Source of the DNA: Leucobacter triazinivorans
GTDB lineage: Bacteria > Actinomycetota > Actinomycetes > Actinomycetales > Microbacteriaceae
Direction of reading: 5' to 3'
DNA length: 64,000 nt
Assembly (NCBI RefSeq): GCF_004208635.1
Contig: NZ_CP035806.1
Coordinates: forward strand, 3,162,001-3,226,000
A program made the position numbers and the translations under genes. This document shows, piece after piece, positions 1 to 8,924 of this stretch (its first letter is position 1; the number at the start of each line of letters is the position of its first letter). The notes below the pieces were generated by a model, which was not told the DNA's origin, did not search any database, and saw nothing but the letters and a program-made list of their open reading frames with translations.

Positions 1-26
1 AGGATCGCGGGATCGGCCCGATCTCG

Positions 27-533
27 TCACCGATCCCGATCCACTGTCACGAGCCGCACATCGACGTCGCGTCCGTCGACCGTGAGCAGCATCATGGTGC
101 AGCGCGGCTGGCGCCGGCGGTCGGTGGGGGAGCCGGGGTTCAGCAGCCGCATGCCGCCCGGCGACACCGTGTCCCAGGGGATGTGCGAGTGCCCGAAGAC
201 GAGCAGGTCGACGCCCGGGAACGCCTCGTCCATGCGCTCTTCGCGCCGCCTCGCCGCCCCGGTCTCGTGCACGACCGCCACCGAGAGCTCCTCGACCGTG
301 AACCGGGCCACCTCCGGCAGCCGAGCTCGCAGCTCGGCGTCGTCGTTGTTGCCGTGCACGCCGTAGAGCACACGTGCCTGGGACTCGAGCAGATCCAACG
401 TGGCGACGTTGACCCAGTCACCGGCGTGCACCACCGCATCCGCAGACGATACGGCGTCCAGCACGTCGGCAGGCAGGCGCCTCGCGCGCGCCGGCACGTG
501 GGTATCCGCGATCAGGAGCAGCGAGGTGGTCAC
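27..533 (-). CDS. YfcE/MJ0936-type metallophosphoesterase
   Basis: A 168-residue calcineurin-like phosphoesterase. The metal-ligand motifs are all visible in order: D-x-H (residues 10-12, IADTH), GD (38-39), GNND (61-64) and GHSH (114-117). The size fits the small YfcE branch, which hydrolyses phosphodiesters or pyrophosphates with two divalent metals; the true substrate cannot be read from sequence. The start is GTG at 533 with AGGA 8-9 bases upstream. The same frame stays open for 480 further codons through the opposite strand of poxB, but that part lacks domain-like sequence. The gene is divergent from poxB, with a hexanucleotide repeat between them. Confidence 0.9.
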   Translation of the reverse strand: MTTSLLLIADTHVPARARRLPADVLDAVSSADAVVHAGDWVNVATLDLLESQARVLYGVHGNNDDAELRARLPEVARFTVEELSVAVVHETGAARRREERMDEAFPGVDLLVFGHSHIPWDTVSPGGMRLLNPGSPTDRRRQPRCTMMLLTVDGRDVDVRLVTVDRDR

Positions 534-564
534 TCTCCCATCCTGCCGCGGCGCTGTGCACGAC

Positions 565-604
565 GGCAACGGCAACGGCAGCGGCAGCGGCAGCGGCAGC
601 GGCA
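565..604. repeat. Hexanucleotide tandem repeat (GGCARC)n
   Basis: Two GGCAAC units followed by four GGCAGC units and a partial one, in the intergenic space between the divergent phosphoesterase and poxB genes. It lies about 30 bases upstream of the phosphoesterase GTG and about 115 bases upstream of the poxB ATG, so unit-number changes would alter promoter spacing on either side. No protein-coding role is supported. Confidence 0.85.
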
Positions 605-719
605 CGCACCAACGTCGGTAGCACCCGCGACCGTGCTGCGCCACCCCACCCGCACCCCTTGCCCCACCGGCGCCGCCCCGGCAAGGATGGAGTGACGGAG
701 CAGGAAGGCAGGCCCAGTC

Positions 720-2444
720 ATGGTCACCGTCGCACAGAACATCGTCGATACCCTCGCCGCGAACGGGGTGCACCGCGTCTACGGCATCCCCGGCGACTCG
801 CTCAACGGCTTCACCGACGCGCTGCGCACCTCGGACATCGAGTGGGTGCACGTGCGGCACGAGGAGGCCGCGGCCTTCGCCGCCTCGGGCGAGGCCGCGA
901 CGACCGGCGAGCTGGCGGTGTGCGCCGGCAGCTGCGGACCGGGCAACCTCCACCTCATCAACGGGCTCTTCGACGCCAACCGCTCGCGCGTGCCCGTGCT
1001 GGCGATCGCGGCCCACATCCCGAGCGACGAGATCGGCTCCAACTATTTCCAGGAGACCCACCCGCAGGAGCTCTTCCGCGAGTGCTCCGTCTACGTCGAG
1101 CACGCCTCCAGTCCCTCGCAGATGCCGCGCGTGCTGCGCATCGCGATGCAGACCGCGATCGAGAAGCGGGGTGTCGCCGTCGTGGTGATCCCGGGCGACG
1201 TCGCGCTGGCCGACGCCGCGGACGACACCGTCACGACCATCACCCCGTCGCAGCCGCGGGTGATCCCGAGTCGGGCCGAACTCGAGCGCGCCGCCGAACT
1301 GCTCGATGATGCGAAAAGGGTGACGATCCTTGCGGGCGCGGGGGTCGCGGGCGCACACGACGAGGTGGTCGCCCTCGCGGATCAGCTCGCCGCCCCGGTC
1401 GTGCACGCCCTGCGCGGCAAGGAGCACATCGAGTACGACAACCCGTTCGACGTCGGCATGACGGGACTGCTCGGTTTCGCCTCCGGCTACCGCGCCATGG
1501 AGCAGGCCGACGCGGTGCTCATGCTCGGCACCGACTTCCCGTACCAGCAGTTCTTCCCCGAGAAGGCGGTCAAGATCCAGGTCGACATCCGCGGCGAGAA
1601 TCTCGGCCGGCGCACCCCGCTCGACCTCGGGCTGGTGGGCGACGTGGGGGAGACCGCCACGGCGCTCCTGCCGCTGCTGAAACACCGCCGCAGCCGCTCG
1701 CACGTCGACGGCTCCGTCGACCACTACCGCAAGACCCGCAAGCGGCTCGACGAGCTCGCGACGCCGGCGGGCGAGGGCAAGCCGATCCACCCGCAGTACG
1801 TGGCCCGGCTGATCGATGAGCTCGCCTCCGACGACGCGGTCTTCATCCCCGACGTGGGATCGCCCGTGGTGTGGGCCGCGCGCTACCTCACGATGAACGG
1901 CGCCCGCCGCCTCATCGGTTCTTTCAGCCACGGATCCATGGCCAACGCCGTCTCGCAGGCCATCGGCGTGCAGGCCGCGCACCGCGACCGTCAGGTGATC
2001 GCGCTCGCCGGCGACGGCGGCCTCGCGATGCTGCTGGGCGAACTACTGACCCTCGACCAGAACGCGCCGCTGCCCGTGAAGATCGTGGTCTTCAACAACT
2101 CCTCGCTCAACTTCGTCGAGCTCGAGATGAAGGCCGCCGGGTTCGTGAACTCAGCGACGGAGCTGAAGAATCCGGATCTCTCCGCCGTCGCCCGTGCCAT
2201 CGGACTGCACGCGGTGCGGGTCTCGGAATCCGACGAGTTGGAATCGGCGCTGCGCGAGGCCTTCGCCCACACCGGCCCTGCGCTGGTCGAGGTGCTGACG
2301 GATCGCCAGGAGCTCTCGATGCCGCCCTCGATCTCGGCGGAGCAGGTGAAGGGCTTCACCCTGTATGCGCTGCGCACCGTGCTCTCGGGGCGAGGCGACG
2401 AGATCGTGGATCTCGCGAAGACGAACCTGCGCCAGATCCTGTAG
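720..2444 (+). CDS. poxB: Pyruvate dehydrogenase (quinone) / pyruvate oxidase PoxB
   Basis: A 574-residue thiamine-diphosphate and FAD enzyme that oxidatively decarboxylates pyruvate to acetate and CO2 and passes electrons to the quinone pool at the membrane. The N-terminal pyrimidine-binding domain carries the HEEAAAFAA motif with the activating glutamate (residues 47-55). A central FAD/domain III follows, then the C-terminal TPP-binding domain with GDGG at 431-434 and the NN pair near residue 460. The length matches the family (about 570-580). ATG 720 follows AGGAAGGCAGGCCCAGTC. Its substrate range could include other 2-oxo acids, but residue patterns favour PoxB over acetolactate synthase. 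Confidence 0.93.
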   Translation: MVTVAQNIVDTLAANGVHRVYGIPGDSLNGFTDALRTSDIEWVHVRHEEAAAFAASGEAATTGELAVCAGSCGPGNLHLINGLFDANRSRVPVLAIAAHIPSDEIGSNYFQETHPQELFRECSVYVEHASSPSQMPRVLRIAMQTAIEKRGVAVVVIPGDVALADAADDTVTTITPSQPRVIPSRAELERAAELLDDAKRVTILAGAGVAGAHDEVVALADQLAAPVVHALRGKEHIEYDNPFDVGMTGLLGFASGYRAMEQADAVLMLGTDFPYQQFFPEKAVKIQVDIRGENLGRRTPLDLGLVGDVGETATALLPLLKHRRSRSHVDGSVDHYRKTRKRLDELATPAGEGKPIHPQYVARLIDELASDDAVFIPDVGSPVVWAARYLTMNGARRLIGSFSHGSMANAVSQAIGVQAAHRDRQVIALAGDGGLAMLLGELLTLDQNAPLPVKIVVFNNSSLNFVELEMKAAGFVNSATELKNPDLSAVARAIGLHAVRVSESDELESALREAFAHTGPALVEVLTDRQELSMPPSISAEQVKGFTLYALRTVLSGRGDEIVDLAKTNLRQIL

Positions 2445-2449
2445 GCGCT

Positions 2450-2475
2450 GCTGCGTAGCTGCGCAGCTGCGCAGC
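2450..2475. terminator. Hairpin between convergent poxB and the zinc-ribbon pair
   Basis: GCTGCGTAGCT and AGCTGCGCAGC form an 11-bp stem with one mismatch around a GCGC loop, six bases after the poxB stop. There is no U-tract on either side, so intrinsic termination is an inference from its position between convergent genes. Confidence 0.45.
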
Positions 2476-2518
2476 ACCCGCGTGGTGCCGGACGACCTCG
2501 TGGAAGCGGGCCCGGTGG

Positions 2519-2734
2519 CTATTCATGTGCGGGGTGGGCGTGCTCCCCGTCTTCCTCGTCGACCCGCGTGAAGTCGGTGCGCTTCGCGAGGTGAGGATCG
2601 GATTTCGCGCACGCCGGATTCGAGCAGTGCGTCACCTCGGGCACGAGCACCTCAGCGGCTCGGGGGAGGGTGTTGCCATCGGGGGAGACGGTGACTGCGT
2701 CGGCGCCGCACAGGGTGCACACGTAGCGGGTCAT
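2519..2734 (-). CDS. Small zinc-ribbon-like protein
   Basis: A 71-residue protein with a CxxC pair near the N-terminus (residues 6-9, CTLC) and a second C-x4-C pair (CSNPAC, 37-42), plus a histidine- and acid-rich tail (EDGEHAHPAHE). The four cysteines look like a zinc ribbon. No named family is recognised. The ATG at 2734 overlaps the upstream gene's TGA (ATGA), so the two are translationally coupled and probably co-functional. An alternative reading in which this frame continues upstream to 2890 is rejected, because that part is the shadow of the neighbouring gene. Confidence 0.7.
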   Translation of the reverse strand: MTRYVCTLCGADAVTVSPDGNTLPRAAEVLVPEVTHCSNPACAKSDPHLAKRTDFTRVDEEDGEHAHPAHE

Positions 2735-3000
2735 GCGGAACTCCCCGACGAGGCGTGCTGCGCGATCTCCCTGAGCACCGCGAGCGTCTCGAGGAAGGAG
2801 CCGCCCGGCCCGTGGCCTGAGACGACGAACGCGGTGGCCGCCGAGAAGTCGTGCTGCATGAGGCTGACCCCCAGCTCGGGGAACCGCCACCAGTGCGGAT
2901 CCTCGGCCACGACGGTGACCGCGTTTCCGCCGAGCAGGAAGCGCGTCGATGATTCCTCGGGCAGTTGCTCGGGGGATACGAGTTCGATCAGCTCATCCAT
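2731..3000 (-). CDS. Hypothetical protein, 89 aa
   Basis: An 89-residue soluble acidic protein with a well-mixed composition and no membrane segment, followed by the zinc-ribbon gene through a 4-base ATGA overlap. No family is recognised. There is no Shine-Dalgarno in front of ATG 3000. A TACCGT hexamer lies 6 bases upstream of the A, which is the geometry of a leaderless actinobacterial transcript, though no good -35 is visible. Its coding status rests on composition, the coupling overlap and the lack of an alternative on the other strand. Confidence 0.65.
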   Translation of the reverse strand: MDELIELVSPEQLPEESSTRFLLGGNAVTVVAEDPHWWRFPELGVSLMQHDFSAATAFVVSGHGPGGSFLETLAVLREIAQHASSGSSA

Positions 3001-3093
3001 ACCGCCACGGTACGCGTGACCATCCTGGTACGACTACCCCCTGGACAAAGAAGCGCTCCGACGCAAGGGACTTCGCGATGTCAGTGCATCATT

Positions 3094-3351
3094 TCAGCGC
3101 GTGAGCATACGGGGAGGCTGAGCTCGCCCTTCGAGTCGGGCGATCGCGATTTTGACTTCGGTCACTTCGCCCTGCAACCCGTCGATCCGGTCGGTGAGCG
3201 TTGTGTTGACGGCGTCGATCCGATGGGCGAGTTTCGTCTCGCTCGCGTCGATCCGTCTCACTACCCATGCCAGCCCCGCGGCTGCTCCGCCGCCGAGCGT
3301 GATCAGCAGACCGAGTGCGCTCAGAATCACGGCGAGAGTCTCGTTCGACAT
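3094..3351 (-). CDS. Small single-pass membrane protein with short coiled coil
   Basis: An 85-residue protein. One hydrophobic segment at about residues 6-32 contains a GGGAAAGLAW turn, followed by a coiled coil (RRIDASETKLAHRIDAVNTT and onward) spaced in 11-residue steps, and a basic tail PPRMLTR. It has a strong RBS, GGAGGAGCAGGA, before ATG 3351. It is clearly paralogous to the gene at 22020-22583: the membrane segment (LSALGLLITLGGGAAAGLAW) and the tail (KIAIARLEG...PPR-TR) are nearly identical, but the larger copy has about 100 extra repeat residues. Function unknown. A role as a membrane-anchored oligomeric spacer is a guess. Confidence 0.8.
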   Translation of the reverse strand: MSNETLAVILSALGLLITLGGGAAAGLAWVVRRIDASETKLAHRIDAVNTTLTDRIDGLQGEVTEVKIAIARLEGRAQPPRMLTR

Positions 3352-3602
3352 TCCTGCTCCTCCTTCTGCGGCTCGATGCGTGCGCTGTTGGGTCGACTCT
3401 ACGCGACAGGGAGGCGATAGGAACCAGGAACTGAGGAATCTGTGCACAACTGGGCGGGTAGACCGGTCTGTGAGCGAAGCGACACGGTCCGGAGACGCCA
3501 TCGCGCAACGTTCCCGAGCCTCCGACACCAAGCCGCCGCGGGCCACTACCATGAGACCCACCGGCCTCGACGACGAGGCGGGCACGCCGAAAGGAGTCAG
3601 TC

Positions 3603-4031
3603 ATGATCCCTGAGATCAACTACTGGGCGGTGATCGTCGCGACCATCTCCACTATGGTGGTCGGCTCGATCTGGTACACCCCGAAGGTGTTCGGCAACAC
3701 GTGGGCGCGGCTCGCGAAGGTCGACCTGAGTGGCGACGCGAAGTCGGCAGTCGGGCCCATCGTCGTCACGGTGATCGTCAGCTTCATCACCGCGTGGGTA
3801 TTCGCGGGCGCCATCTGGATCGCCTTCGAGTTCTACGGCGGATCCTTCGTGATGTCCGCGCTGTTGACCGGCGCAGTGCTCTGGGCCGGGTTCACCGCCG
3901 CTCGCTTCATCACCCACGATGCCTTCGAGGGGCGGCCCTCCGCGCTCACCATCATGAACATCGCCCACGAGCTCGTGACCGTGCTGGTCATGGCGCTGAT
4001 CCTCGGCCTCTGGCCGCCGGCGGGCGTGTGA
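3603..4031 (+). CDS. DUF1761-family membrane protein
   Basis: A 142-residue integral membrane protein with four hydrophobic segments (about residues 8-26, 50-75, 82-105 and 118-138). The N-terminal pattern INYWAVIVATISTMVVGSIW is typical of DUF1761 proteins, whose function is unknown. RBS AAAGGAG precedes ATG 3603. The stop overlaps a possible GTG start of the following SDR gene (GTGA), so the two may be one operon. Confidence 0.85.
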   Translation: MIPEINYWAVIVATISTMVVGSIWYTPKVFGNTWARLAKVDLSGDAKSAVGPIVVTVIVSFITAWVFAGAIWIAFEFYGGSFVMSALLTGAVLWAGFTAARFITHDAFEGRPSALTIMNIAHELVTVLVMALILGLWPPAGV

Positions 4032-4033
4032 GC

Positions 4034-4879
4034 ATGTCGCGAACACCGCAGAACACCCCCGTCATCCCCGGCTCCGTCGTGCTCATCACGGGGGCCGCGC
4101 GCGGCATGGGCGAGCTGTACGCGCGCCGTGCCGCGAAGGAGGGCGCCGGCGCGATCGCGCTGTGGGACGTCGACGAGGATCGAGCCACCGCGCTCGCCGC
4201 CGAGCTCGACGGCCCGCGCACCCGAGTGCGCGCCTTCGCCGTTGACGTCTCAGATCGCGCGGCGGTGCGCGCAGCGGTGCAGCGCACCGTCGACGAACTC
4301 GGCGATCCCGATGTCCTCGTCAACAACGCCGGCATCGTGCGCGGCGCCCTCTTCTGGGAGCACGATCCCGAGCGCGACATCGAACTCACCATGCGCATCA
4401 ACACGCTCGCACCCATGTGGCTCACCCGCGAGGTGCTGCCCGCCATGATGGCCGACCGGTCGCGGCCGAAGCGGATCCTCAACATCGCCTCGGCCGCGGG
4501 CACGCTCGCCAATCCGCGCATGAGCGTCTACGCCGCCTCGAAGTGGGCGATGATCGGCTGGAGCGACTCGCTGCGGCTCGAGCTGGCCCGCGACGGGCAC
4601 GGCCACGTCGCCGTCACCACCTTCTGCCCCAGCTACATCTCCACCGGCATGTTCGCGGGCGCCCGCGGCCCGCTGCTCACCCCGATCATGACGCCCACGA
4701 GAGCGGCCCGCGCCGCCTGGGAGGGCATGATCGCGGGCAGACCCATCGTCTCGAAGCCGTGGACGGTGAAGCTCGCCATGGCGCTGCGCGGGATCCTGCC
4801 CACGCGCGCCTGGGACGTGATCGCGGATCGCGTCTTCCACGTGTACTCGTCGATGGACCGCTTCACCGGGCGGCGGTAG
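4034..4879 (+). CDS. Short-chain dehydrogenase/reductase
   Basis: A 281-residue classical SDR. The nucleotide-binding motif is TGAARGMG (residues 16-23), NNAG lies at about residue 97, the catalytic YxxxK is YAASK at about 166-170 and a conserved serine precedes it in IASAAG. The substrate is an alcohol/ketone pair that cannot be inferred. A C-terminal extension of about 40 residues after the Rossmann core contains a hydrophobic stretch (LAMALRGILP), which suggests lipid-type or membrane-near substrates. ATG 4034 is used here. GTG 4028, overlapping the previous stop as GTGA, is an equally good start two codons upstream. Confidence 0.88.
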   Translation: MSRTPQNTPVIPGSVVLITGAARGMGELYARRAAKEGAGAIALWDVDEDRATALAAELDGPRTRVRAFAVDVSDRAAVRAAVQRTVDELGDPDVLVNNAGIVRGALFWEHDPERDIELTMRINTLAPMWLTREVLPAMMADRSRPKRILNIASAAGTLANPRMSVYAASKWAMIGWSDSLRLELARDGHGHVAVTTFCPSYISTGMFAGARGPLLTPIMTPTRAARAAWEGMIAGRPIVSKPWTVKLAMALRGILPTRAWDVIADRVFHVYSSMDRFTGRR

Positions 4880-5009
4880 CGGACGGCGCAGCGGGCTCGG
4901 GACCGAAGCGATCAGGAATCGAGAAGCGGCGCTGCTGCCGCCGCCGCTAGCGTGAAATGCATCACCCGTGAGACACCGGCTCACCCCGACCCCGGAGGAG
5001 ACGACGAGC

Positions 5010-5468
5010 ATGACGAAGAGGGACTCCACCGCAGGCGGATTCTCCGCGCAGGAGCGCGCCGCGATGCAGGAGCGCGCGGCCGAGTTGAAGGCCGAGGCGA
5101 AGCGCGCAAAAAGGGCCGAGAAGGCCGCCGCCAAAGCCGACGAGGTGCTCGCGAAGATCGCGCAGATGCCCGACGGCGACCGGGAGCTGGCCGAGCGCGT
5201 GCACGAGATCGTCACGACCGTCGCGCCGGATCTCGCGCCCAAGCTGTACTACGGGCAGCCCGGCTACGCGCGGGGCGGCAAGCCGGTGGTGTTCTTCCGC
5301 AGCGGGCAGATGGACAAAGAGCGGTACTCCACGTTCGGGGTGAGCGCGCTGGCCGGGCTCGATGACGCGAGCGGATTCTGGCCGACCTCCTACGCGCTCG
5401 TCGATCCGACCGAAGAGGCGTGGGAACAGCTCGCGGAGGTCGTGCGGCGCGCGGCGGAGGAGCGCTGA
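5010..5468 (+). CDS. DUF1801-domain protein (YdhG-like)
   Basis: A 152-residue protein. Residues 1-50 form a charged alanine/lysine/glutamate-rich helix (AKRAKRAEKAAAKADEV) and the remainder is a DUF1801-like domain with the typical PKLYYGQPGYARGGKPVVFF and final helix. Members are linked to intracellular iron handling in a few bacteria, but most are uncharacterised. The start at ATG 5010 is set by GGAGGAG nine bases upstream. An in-frame ATG at 4968 has no RBS. It stands alone, convergent with the hydrolase gene. Confidence 0.8.
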   Translation: MTKRDSTAGGFSAQERAAMQERAAELKAEAKRAKRAEKAAAKADEVLAKIAQMPDGDRELAERVHEIVTTVAPDLAPKLYYGQPGYARGGKPVVFFRSGQMDKERYSTFGVSALAGLDDASGFWPTSYALVDPTEEAWEQLAEVVRRAAEER

Positions 5469-5526
5469 GCCGAGGGGTCGACGGCTGAGTCGGCTGGTTG
5501 AGCGGGCGCAGGATGACGGAAAGCGG

Positions 5527-7158
5527 CTACTCGAATGCCGGGTCGATCGGATCGGCGTAGGACTCGAGGATCGCCTGCACCCGTGCGAGCGCAGCGCCGT
5601 CGAGACCGCCGTCGTCGGTCACGCTCGTCCACGCGGTGAGCACGAGATCCCCGTAGTTGTGCCCGTGGCGGGCCGGCACCGACTCGCCCATGAACATGTC
5701 CACGACCAGCTGCACCGCCGTGATGCCGGGCATCCACCGCATCGCCGGGCTCACATCCTCGGCTCGCTGCTCCGCGTCGAGCCACTCGGGCGGCGCCCAG
5801 ATCAGCTCGGGCCCCAGCCAGGTCACCGGGTCGGTGGCGTGCTGCAGATAGAGCACGCGGGGATCCTGCCACGGCGCGTCGATGAGCCGTTCGTCGCCCT
5901 CCCGCGACATCCACCGCACCGCCCGTCCGCCGTCGAGCACCGGCCGCCAGGCCGGCGATCCCGCGTCTCGTGCAGCCTGCAGCCCGCGCCACATCTCGGA
6001 TCCGTTCGGGCTGCCCACCAGCAGCGCGCCGTCGGTGCGGGCGCGTAGGTCGTCGACGCCTGAGAACGCGGCCTGCGTGCCGTGCGCGCCGAGACTCAGA
6101 CCGTACGCGACGAGCTTCGGCCGCTCGCTCTCCGGCAGCTCCGACCATCGCGCGTGCACCGCGTCGAACAGCGCGGTCGCCGATTCCACGGGGGCGTCCG
6201 GATCGAACACGAACGACACCCAGCTCGGCGTGTAGGCGTACTGCATCGACGCGATCGCCGTGTCGCCGCCGTGCAGGTACTCGAACGCGTCGACCGTCTG
6301 CGGTTCCAGCCAGCCGGAGCCCGTCGTCGTCGCGACGACCAACCACTCGCGCTCGAAGGCACCTGTGCGCTCCAGCTCCGCGACGACGAGTTCGGCCCGC
6401 GATGCCGCGTCGGGAGCCGAGGCGAGGCCCGCATAGACCCGGATCGGTTCGAGTGCAGGGGCACCCGTTGCCTTCTCGATCTCGGCCGCGGCCGGGCCGC
6501 CGCCCACGAACAGGGAGCCGTGACGCCCGAGATCCTGCCAGCTGATCCCGGATCCCTCGCCCGCGGAGCGGAAGGCGGAATCCGGCTCCTGTGCGTCCTC
6601 GGGCGGGGCGGTATTCCTCTCCGCGTATATGCGGTCGACCGCGGCCATGCCGAGCGCGCCGACGCCGACGGCCGCTGCGAGCACCGCCGCGACCGTGGCG
6701 AGCACGGCGAGCGGCGCAGAGATCCTCGCGCGGATCATGAGGAACAGGCCCCGGCACCCCTTGCCGATCACGAGGAGCAGCGCCGCCGTCACTCCGAAGC
6801 CCAGCAGGAATCGCCAGGGGTCCACGGCGTCGAGCGGTGGCATCTCCACGGCCGCGCGCACCCCGTTCTGCCAGGACAGCACCGCGAATCCGAGCGGCAC
6901 CGCGGCCACCGCCAGTGCGCCCCCGACGCACCACCACACGATCCGTGTCGCGCGTGCGCTGGGCGCGGGCATGAACACGCGCAGCAAGAGGGCCGTGAGC
7001 AGCACGCCCAGCAGATAACCGAGTGCGAAGGAGACCCCGCCGATCGCCCCCTGGAAGAACGCCGGCCGCGGGAGGAGCGACGGCGTGAGCGAGAGCACCG
7101 TGCAGACGACCCCGAAGACCACCCCGCCAGGCGCGAGGCGCCACCAGTGTCTGTTCAC
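5527..7158 (-). CDS. Membrane-anchored alpha/beta-hydrolase family protein (Abhydrolase_9 type)
   Basis: About 543 residues. The N-terminal third is membrane-embedded, with about five hydrophobic helices. The C-terminal two thirds is an alpha/beta-hydrolase with the nucleophile elbow GLSLG (GxSxG, in VAYGLSLGAHGTQ) and a late conserved histidine (PARHGHNYGD). This architecture matches the actinobacterial Abhydrolase_9_N plus Abhydrolase_9 family; lipid or ester substrates are presumed but unproven. GTG 7158 (VNRHWWRLAPGG) is preferred because it places the first helix near the N-terminus. The frame is open to 7257, but the extra residues are arginine-rich and unlike the family. Confidence 0.85.
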   Translation of the reverse strand: MNRHWWRLAPGGVVFGVVCTVLSLTPSLLPRPAFFQGAIGGVSFALGYLLGVLLTALLLRVFMPAPSARATRIVWWCVGGALAVAAVPLGFAVLSWQNGVRAAVEMPPLDAVDPWRFLLGFGVTAALLLVIGKGCRGLFLMIRARISAPLAVLATVAAVLAAAVGVGALGMAAVDRIYAERNTAPPEDAQEPDSAFRSAGEGSGISWQDLGRHGSLFVGGGPAAAEIEKATGAPALEPIRVYAGLASAPDAASRAELVVAELERTGAFEREWLVVATTTGSGWLEPQTVDAFEYLHGGDTAIASMQYAYTPSWVSFVFDPDAPVESATALFDAVHARWSELPESERPKLVAYGLSLGAHGTQAAFSGVDDLRARTDGALLVGSPNGSEMWRGLQAARDAGSPAWRPVLDGGRAVRWMSREGDERLIDAPWQDPRVLYLQHATDPVTWLGPELIWAPPEWLDAEQRAEDVSPAMRWMPGITAVQLVVDMFMGESVPARHGHNYGDLVLTAWTSVTDDGGLDGAALARVQAILESYADPIDPAFE

Positions 7159-7280
7159 AGCACCACGATACGGGGTGCGGAGCAGCTCGGCTGACCGCGA
7201 ATGCCCGGGATCGTCAGGGGGGATGCCGCGGATGCGTGTGCGGAGACCGCGCCGCATAGGCGGATGATACGTCGGCGCGC

Positions 7281-8924
7281 TCAGTCCGCCGATCCGACCG
7301 CCTCGGCGGGGATCTCCTCAGGGCGGTACTTCGGCAGTCGCGAGGCGGGCAGCGCGGCGAGCGCGCTGATTCCTGCGAGCAGCAGGAAGCCGAGCTTCAG
7401 TGTGCGCAGGCGCTGCTCCTCGTTGAGGGCGACGGCCGCCTCCACCTGCGCGGCGTCGGCCGTGGTGTCCGCGAGCACCGTGCGCAACTCGTCGTTGCTG
7501 ATGAAGTTCGCGTTGTCCAGGTCCACCTGCTCGGCGAGCTCCGGCGGCAGCTCCGGGTGGTCGGCGACGGCGCTGCCGATCCCGAGTCCCAGCGTGGTCA
7601 CCAGCACCGCGCCCATCACCGCGGTGCCGACGGCCGAGGCGAGGTTCTGGGTGGTGCCGCGGATCGATCCCACGTCGCCCGCCAGGTGCTTCGGGGCGGC
7701 GGTGACCAGCACGTTGAACACGAGCGTCACGAGTGCGCCCTGCCCGATCCCGAACACGATGAGGCCGAGGATCGTGGGCAGCGTCTCCCAATTGTTGGTG
7801 ACCACGAAGGCCAGCCAGACGAGCGCGGCCGTGGTGAGCCCGAACGCGAACAGGGCGATGGTGCGCGGCGCGTAGCGCTTGTAGAAGCGCACGATCAGCG
7901 TGGCGGTGACGAACACGGTGAGGTTGAAGGGCATCATCGCGAGCGACGTGTCGAACGGGGTGCGGCCCTGCACGATCTGGATGTAGGTGGGCACCGTGAA
8001 GTTCACGGCCGCCTCCATCGCGACGATGATGAACATGGCGTAGACGGCGGCGCGCTCGGTCGGCTCCTTCAGCACGCTCAGGTCGACGAGCGGCACCTTG
8101 CCCTGCGCCATGCGCTGGTTCGTCCACAGGAAGAAGGACTGCCCGAGGATCAGGCCGAGCACCACGAACACGGGCGCGGGCGACAGGCCGAGGATCTCGA
8201 AGGGCGCGCCCGGCTCGGCGAACAGGATGCCCCAGCCGTTGAGGTTGTTGAAGCCGAGCGTCAGCAGCACGATCCCCGCGCCGATGAGGAGCGACGCGAC
8301 GAGGTCGATCTTGATCCCGGGGTTGCCGCGATCCGATCGCAGCCGGAAGCTGAAGACGAAGACGAGCACCGCGAGGCCGAGCGTGATCCCGAACACCGGC
8401 CGCCACCCCACCAACGTGCCGAGCGTGCCGCCGATGAGGAACGCGCTGACGCCCGAGAAGGCGCGCGCCGAGCCGAGCGATCCGACGGCGGTGGCCTGCT
8501 GGTCGCCCTGGTAGTTCTCGGCGATGAGCGCCACGAGCGCCGGCACGATGATCGCGGCCGAGGCGCCGGCCAGCACCTGCCCCGCGATGGCCCATCCGAT
8601 GCTCGGCGAGAGGATCATCATGAGCGACGATCCCGCGAACACCACGACCACGATGCGGAAGATGAGCACCCACCCGACGCGCTGGCCCAGCTTCGCGCCG
8701 GTCATCACGAGTGCCGCGACGGCGATGCCGTAGACGACGATGGTGGTGCTGGCCACGGTGGGCGGCACGCCGAAGTCCTCGACGATGCCGCCGAGCGAGA
8801 TGGGCAGCGCCGCCACGTTGAACGACATGAGCACCTGCGCGAGGAAGAGCCCCACCATCGGGGCCCAGGATCGCCGCTGCGCGGGATCGGGTGCGGTGCG
8901 AGCGGGAGCGGACTGCTCAGCCAT
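7281..8924 (-). CDS. MFS multidrug-type transporter (14 TM)
   Basis: A 547-residue major-facilitator protein of the EmrB/QacA (DHA2) type: about 14 hydrophobic helices, length in the 500-550 range, and the A-motif region GAKLGQRVGWVLIFR after TM2. It should export a small organic compound by proton antiport; the substrate is not inferable. The ATG overlaps the last 8 bases of the glutaminase gene, so the two are co-transcribed. A loop of about 70 polar residues precedes the last helix (DNANFISNDELRTVLADTT), consistent with the family's extracytoplasmic loop. Confidence 0.9.
   Translation of the reverse strand: MAEQSAPARTAPDPAQRRSWAPMVGLFLAQVLMSFNVAALPISLGGIVEDFGVPPTVASTTIVVYGIAVAALVMTGAKLGQRVGWVLIFRIVVVVFAGSSLMMILSPSIGWAIAGQVLAGASAAIIVPALVALIAENYQGDQQATAVGSLGSARAFSGVSAFLIGGTLGTLVGWRPVFGITLGLAVLVFVFSFRLRSDRGNPGIKIDLVASLLIGAGIVLLTLGFNNLNGWGILFAEPGAPFEILGLSPAPVFVVLGLILGQSFFLWTNQRMAQGKVPLVDLSVLKEPTERAAVYAMFIIVAMEAAVNFTVPTYIQIVQGRTPFDTSLAMMPFNLTVFVTATLIVRFYKRYAPRTIALFAFGLTTAALVWLAFVVTNNWETLPTILGLIVFGIGQGALVTLVFNVLVTAAPKHLAGDVGSIRGTTQNLASAVGTAVMGAVLVTTLGLGIGSAVADHPELPPELAEQVDLDNANFISNDELRTVLADTTADAAQVEAAVALNEEQRLRTLKLGFLLLAGISALAALPASRLPKYRPEEIPAEAVGSAD

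Noticed and set aside
534..1982. Upstream extension of the phosphoesterase frame
   Set aside because: It runs opposite poxB and is H/R/D-rich; the phosphoesterase has a GTG with an RBS at 533.
3439..3448. DnaA-box-like TTGTGCACA as part of an origin
   Set aside because: A single imperfect box, with no dnaA/dnaN neighbourhood or AT-rich unwinding region.
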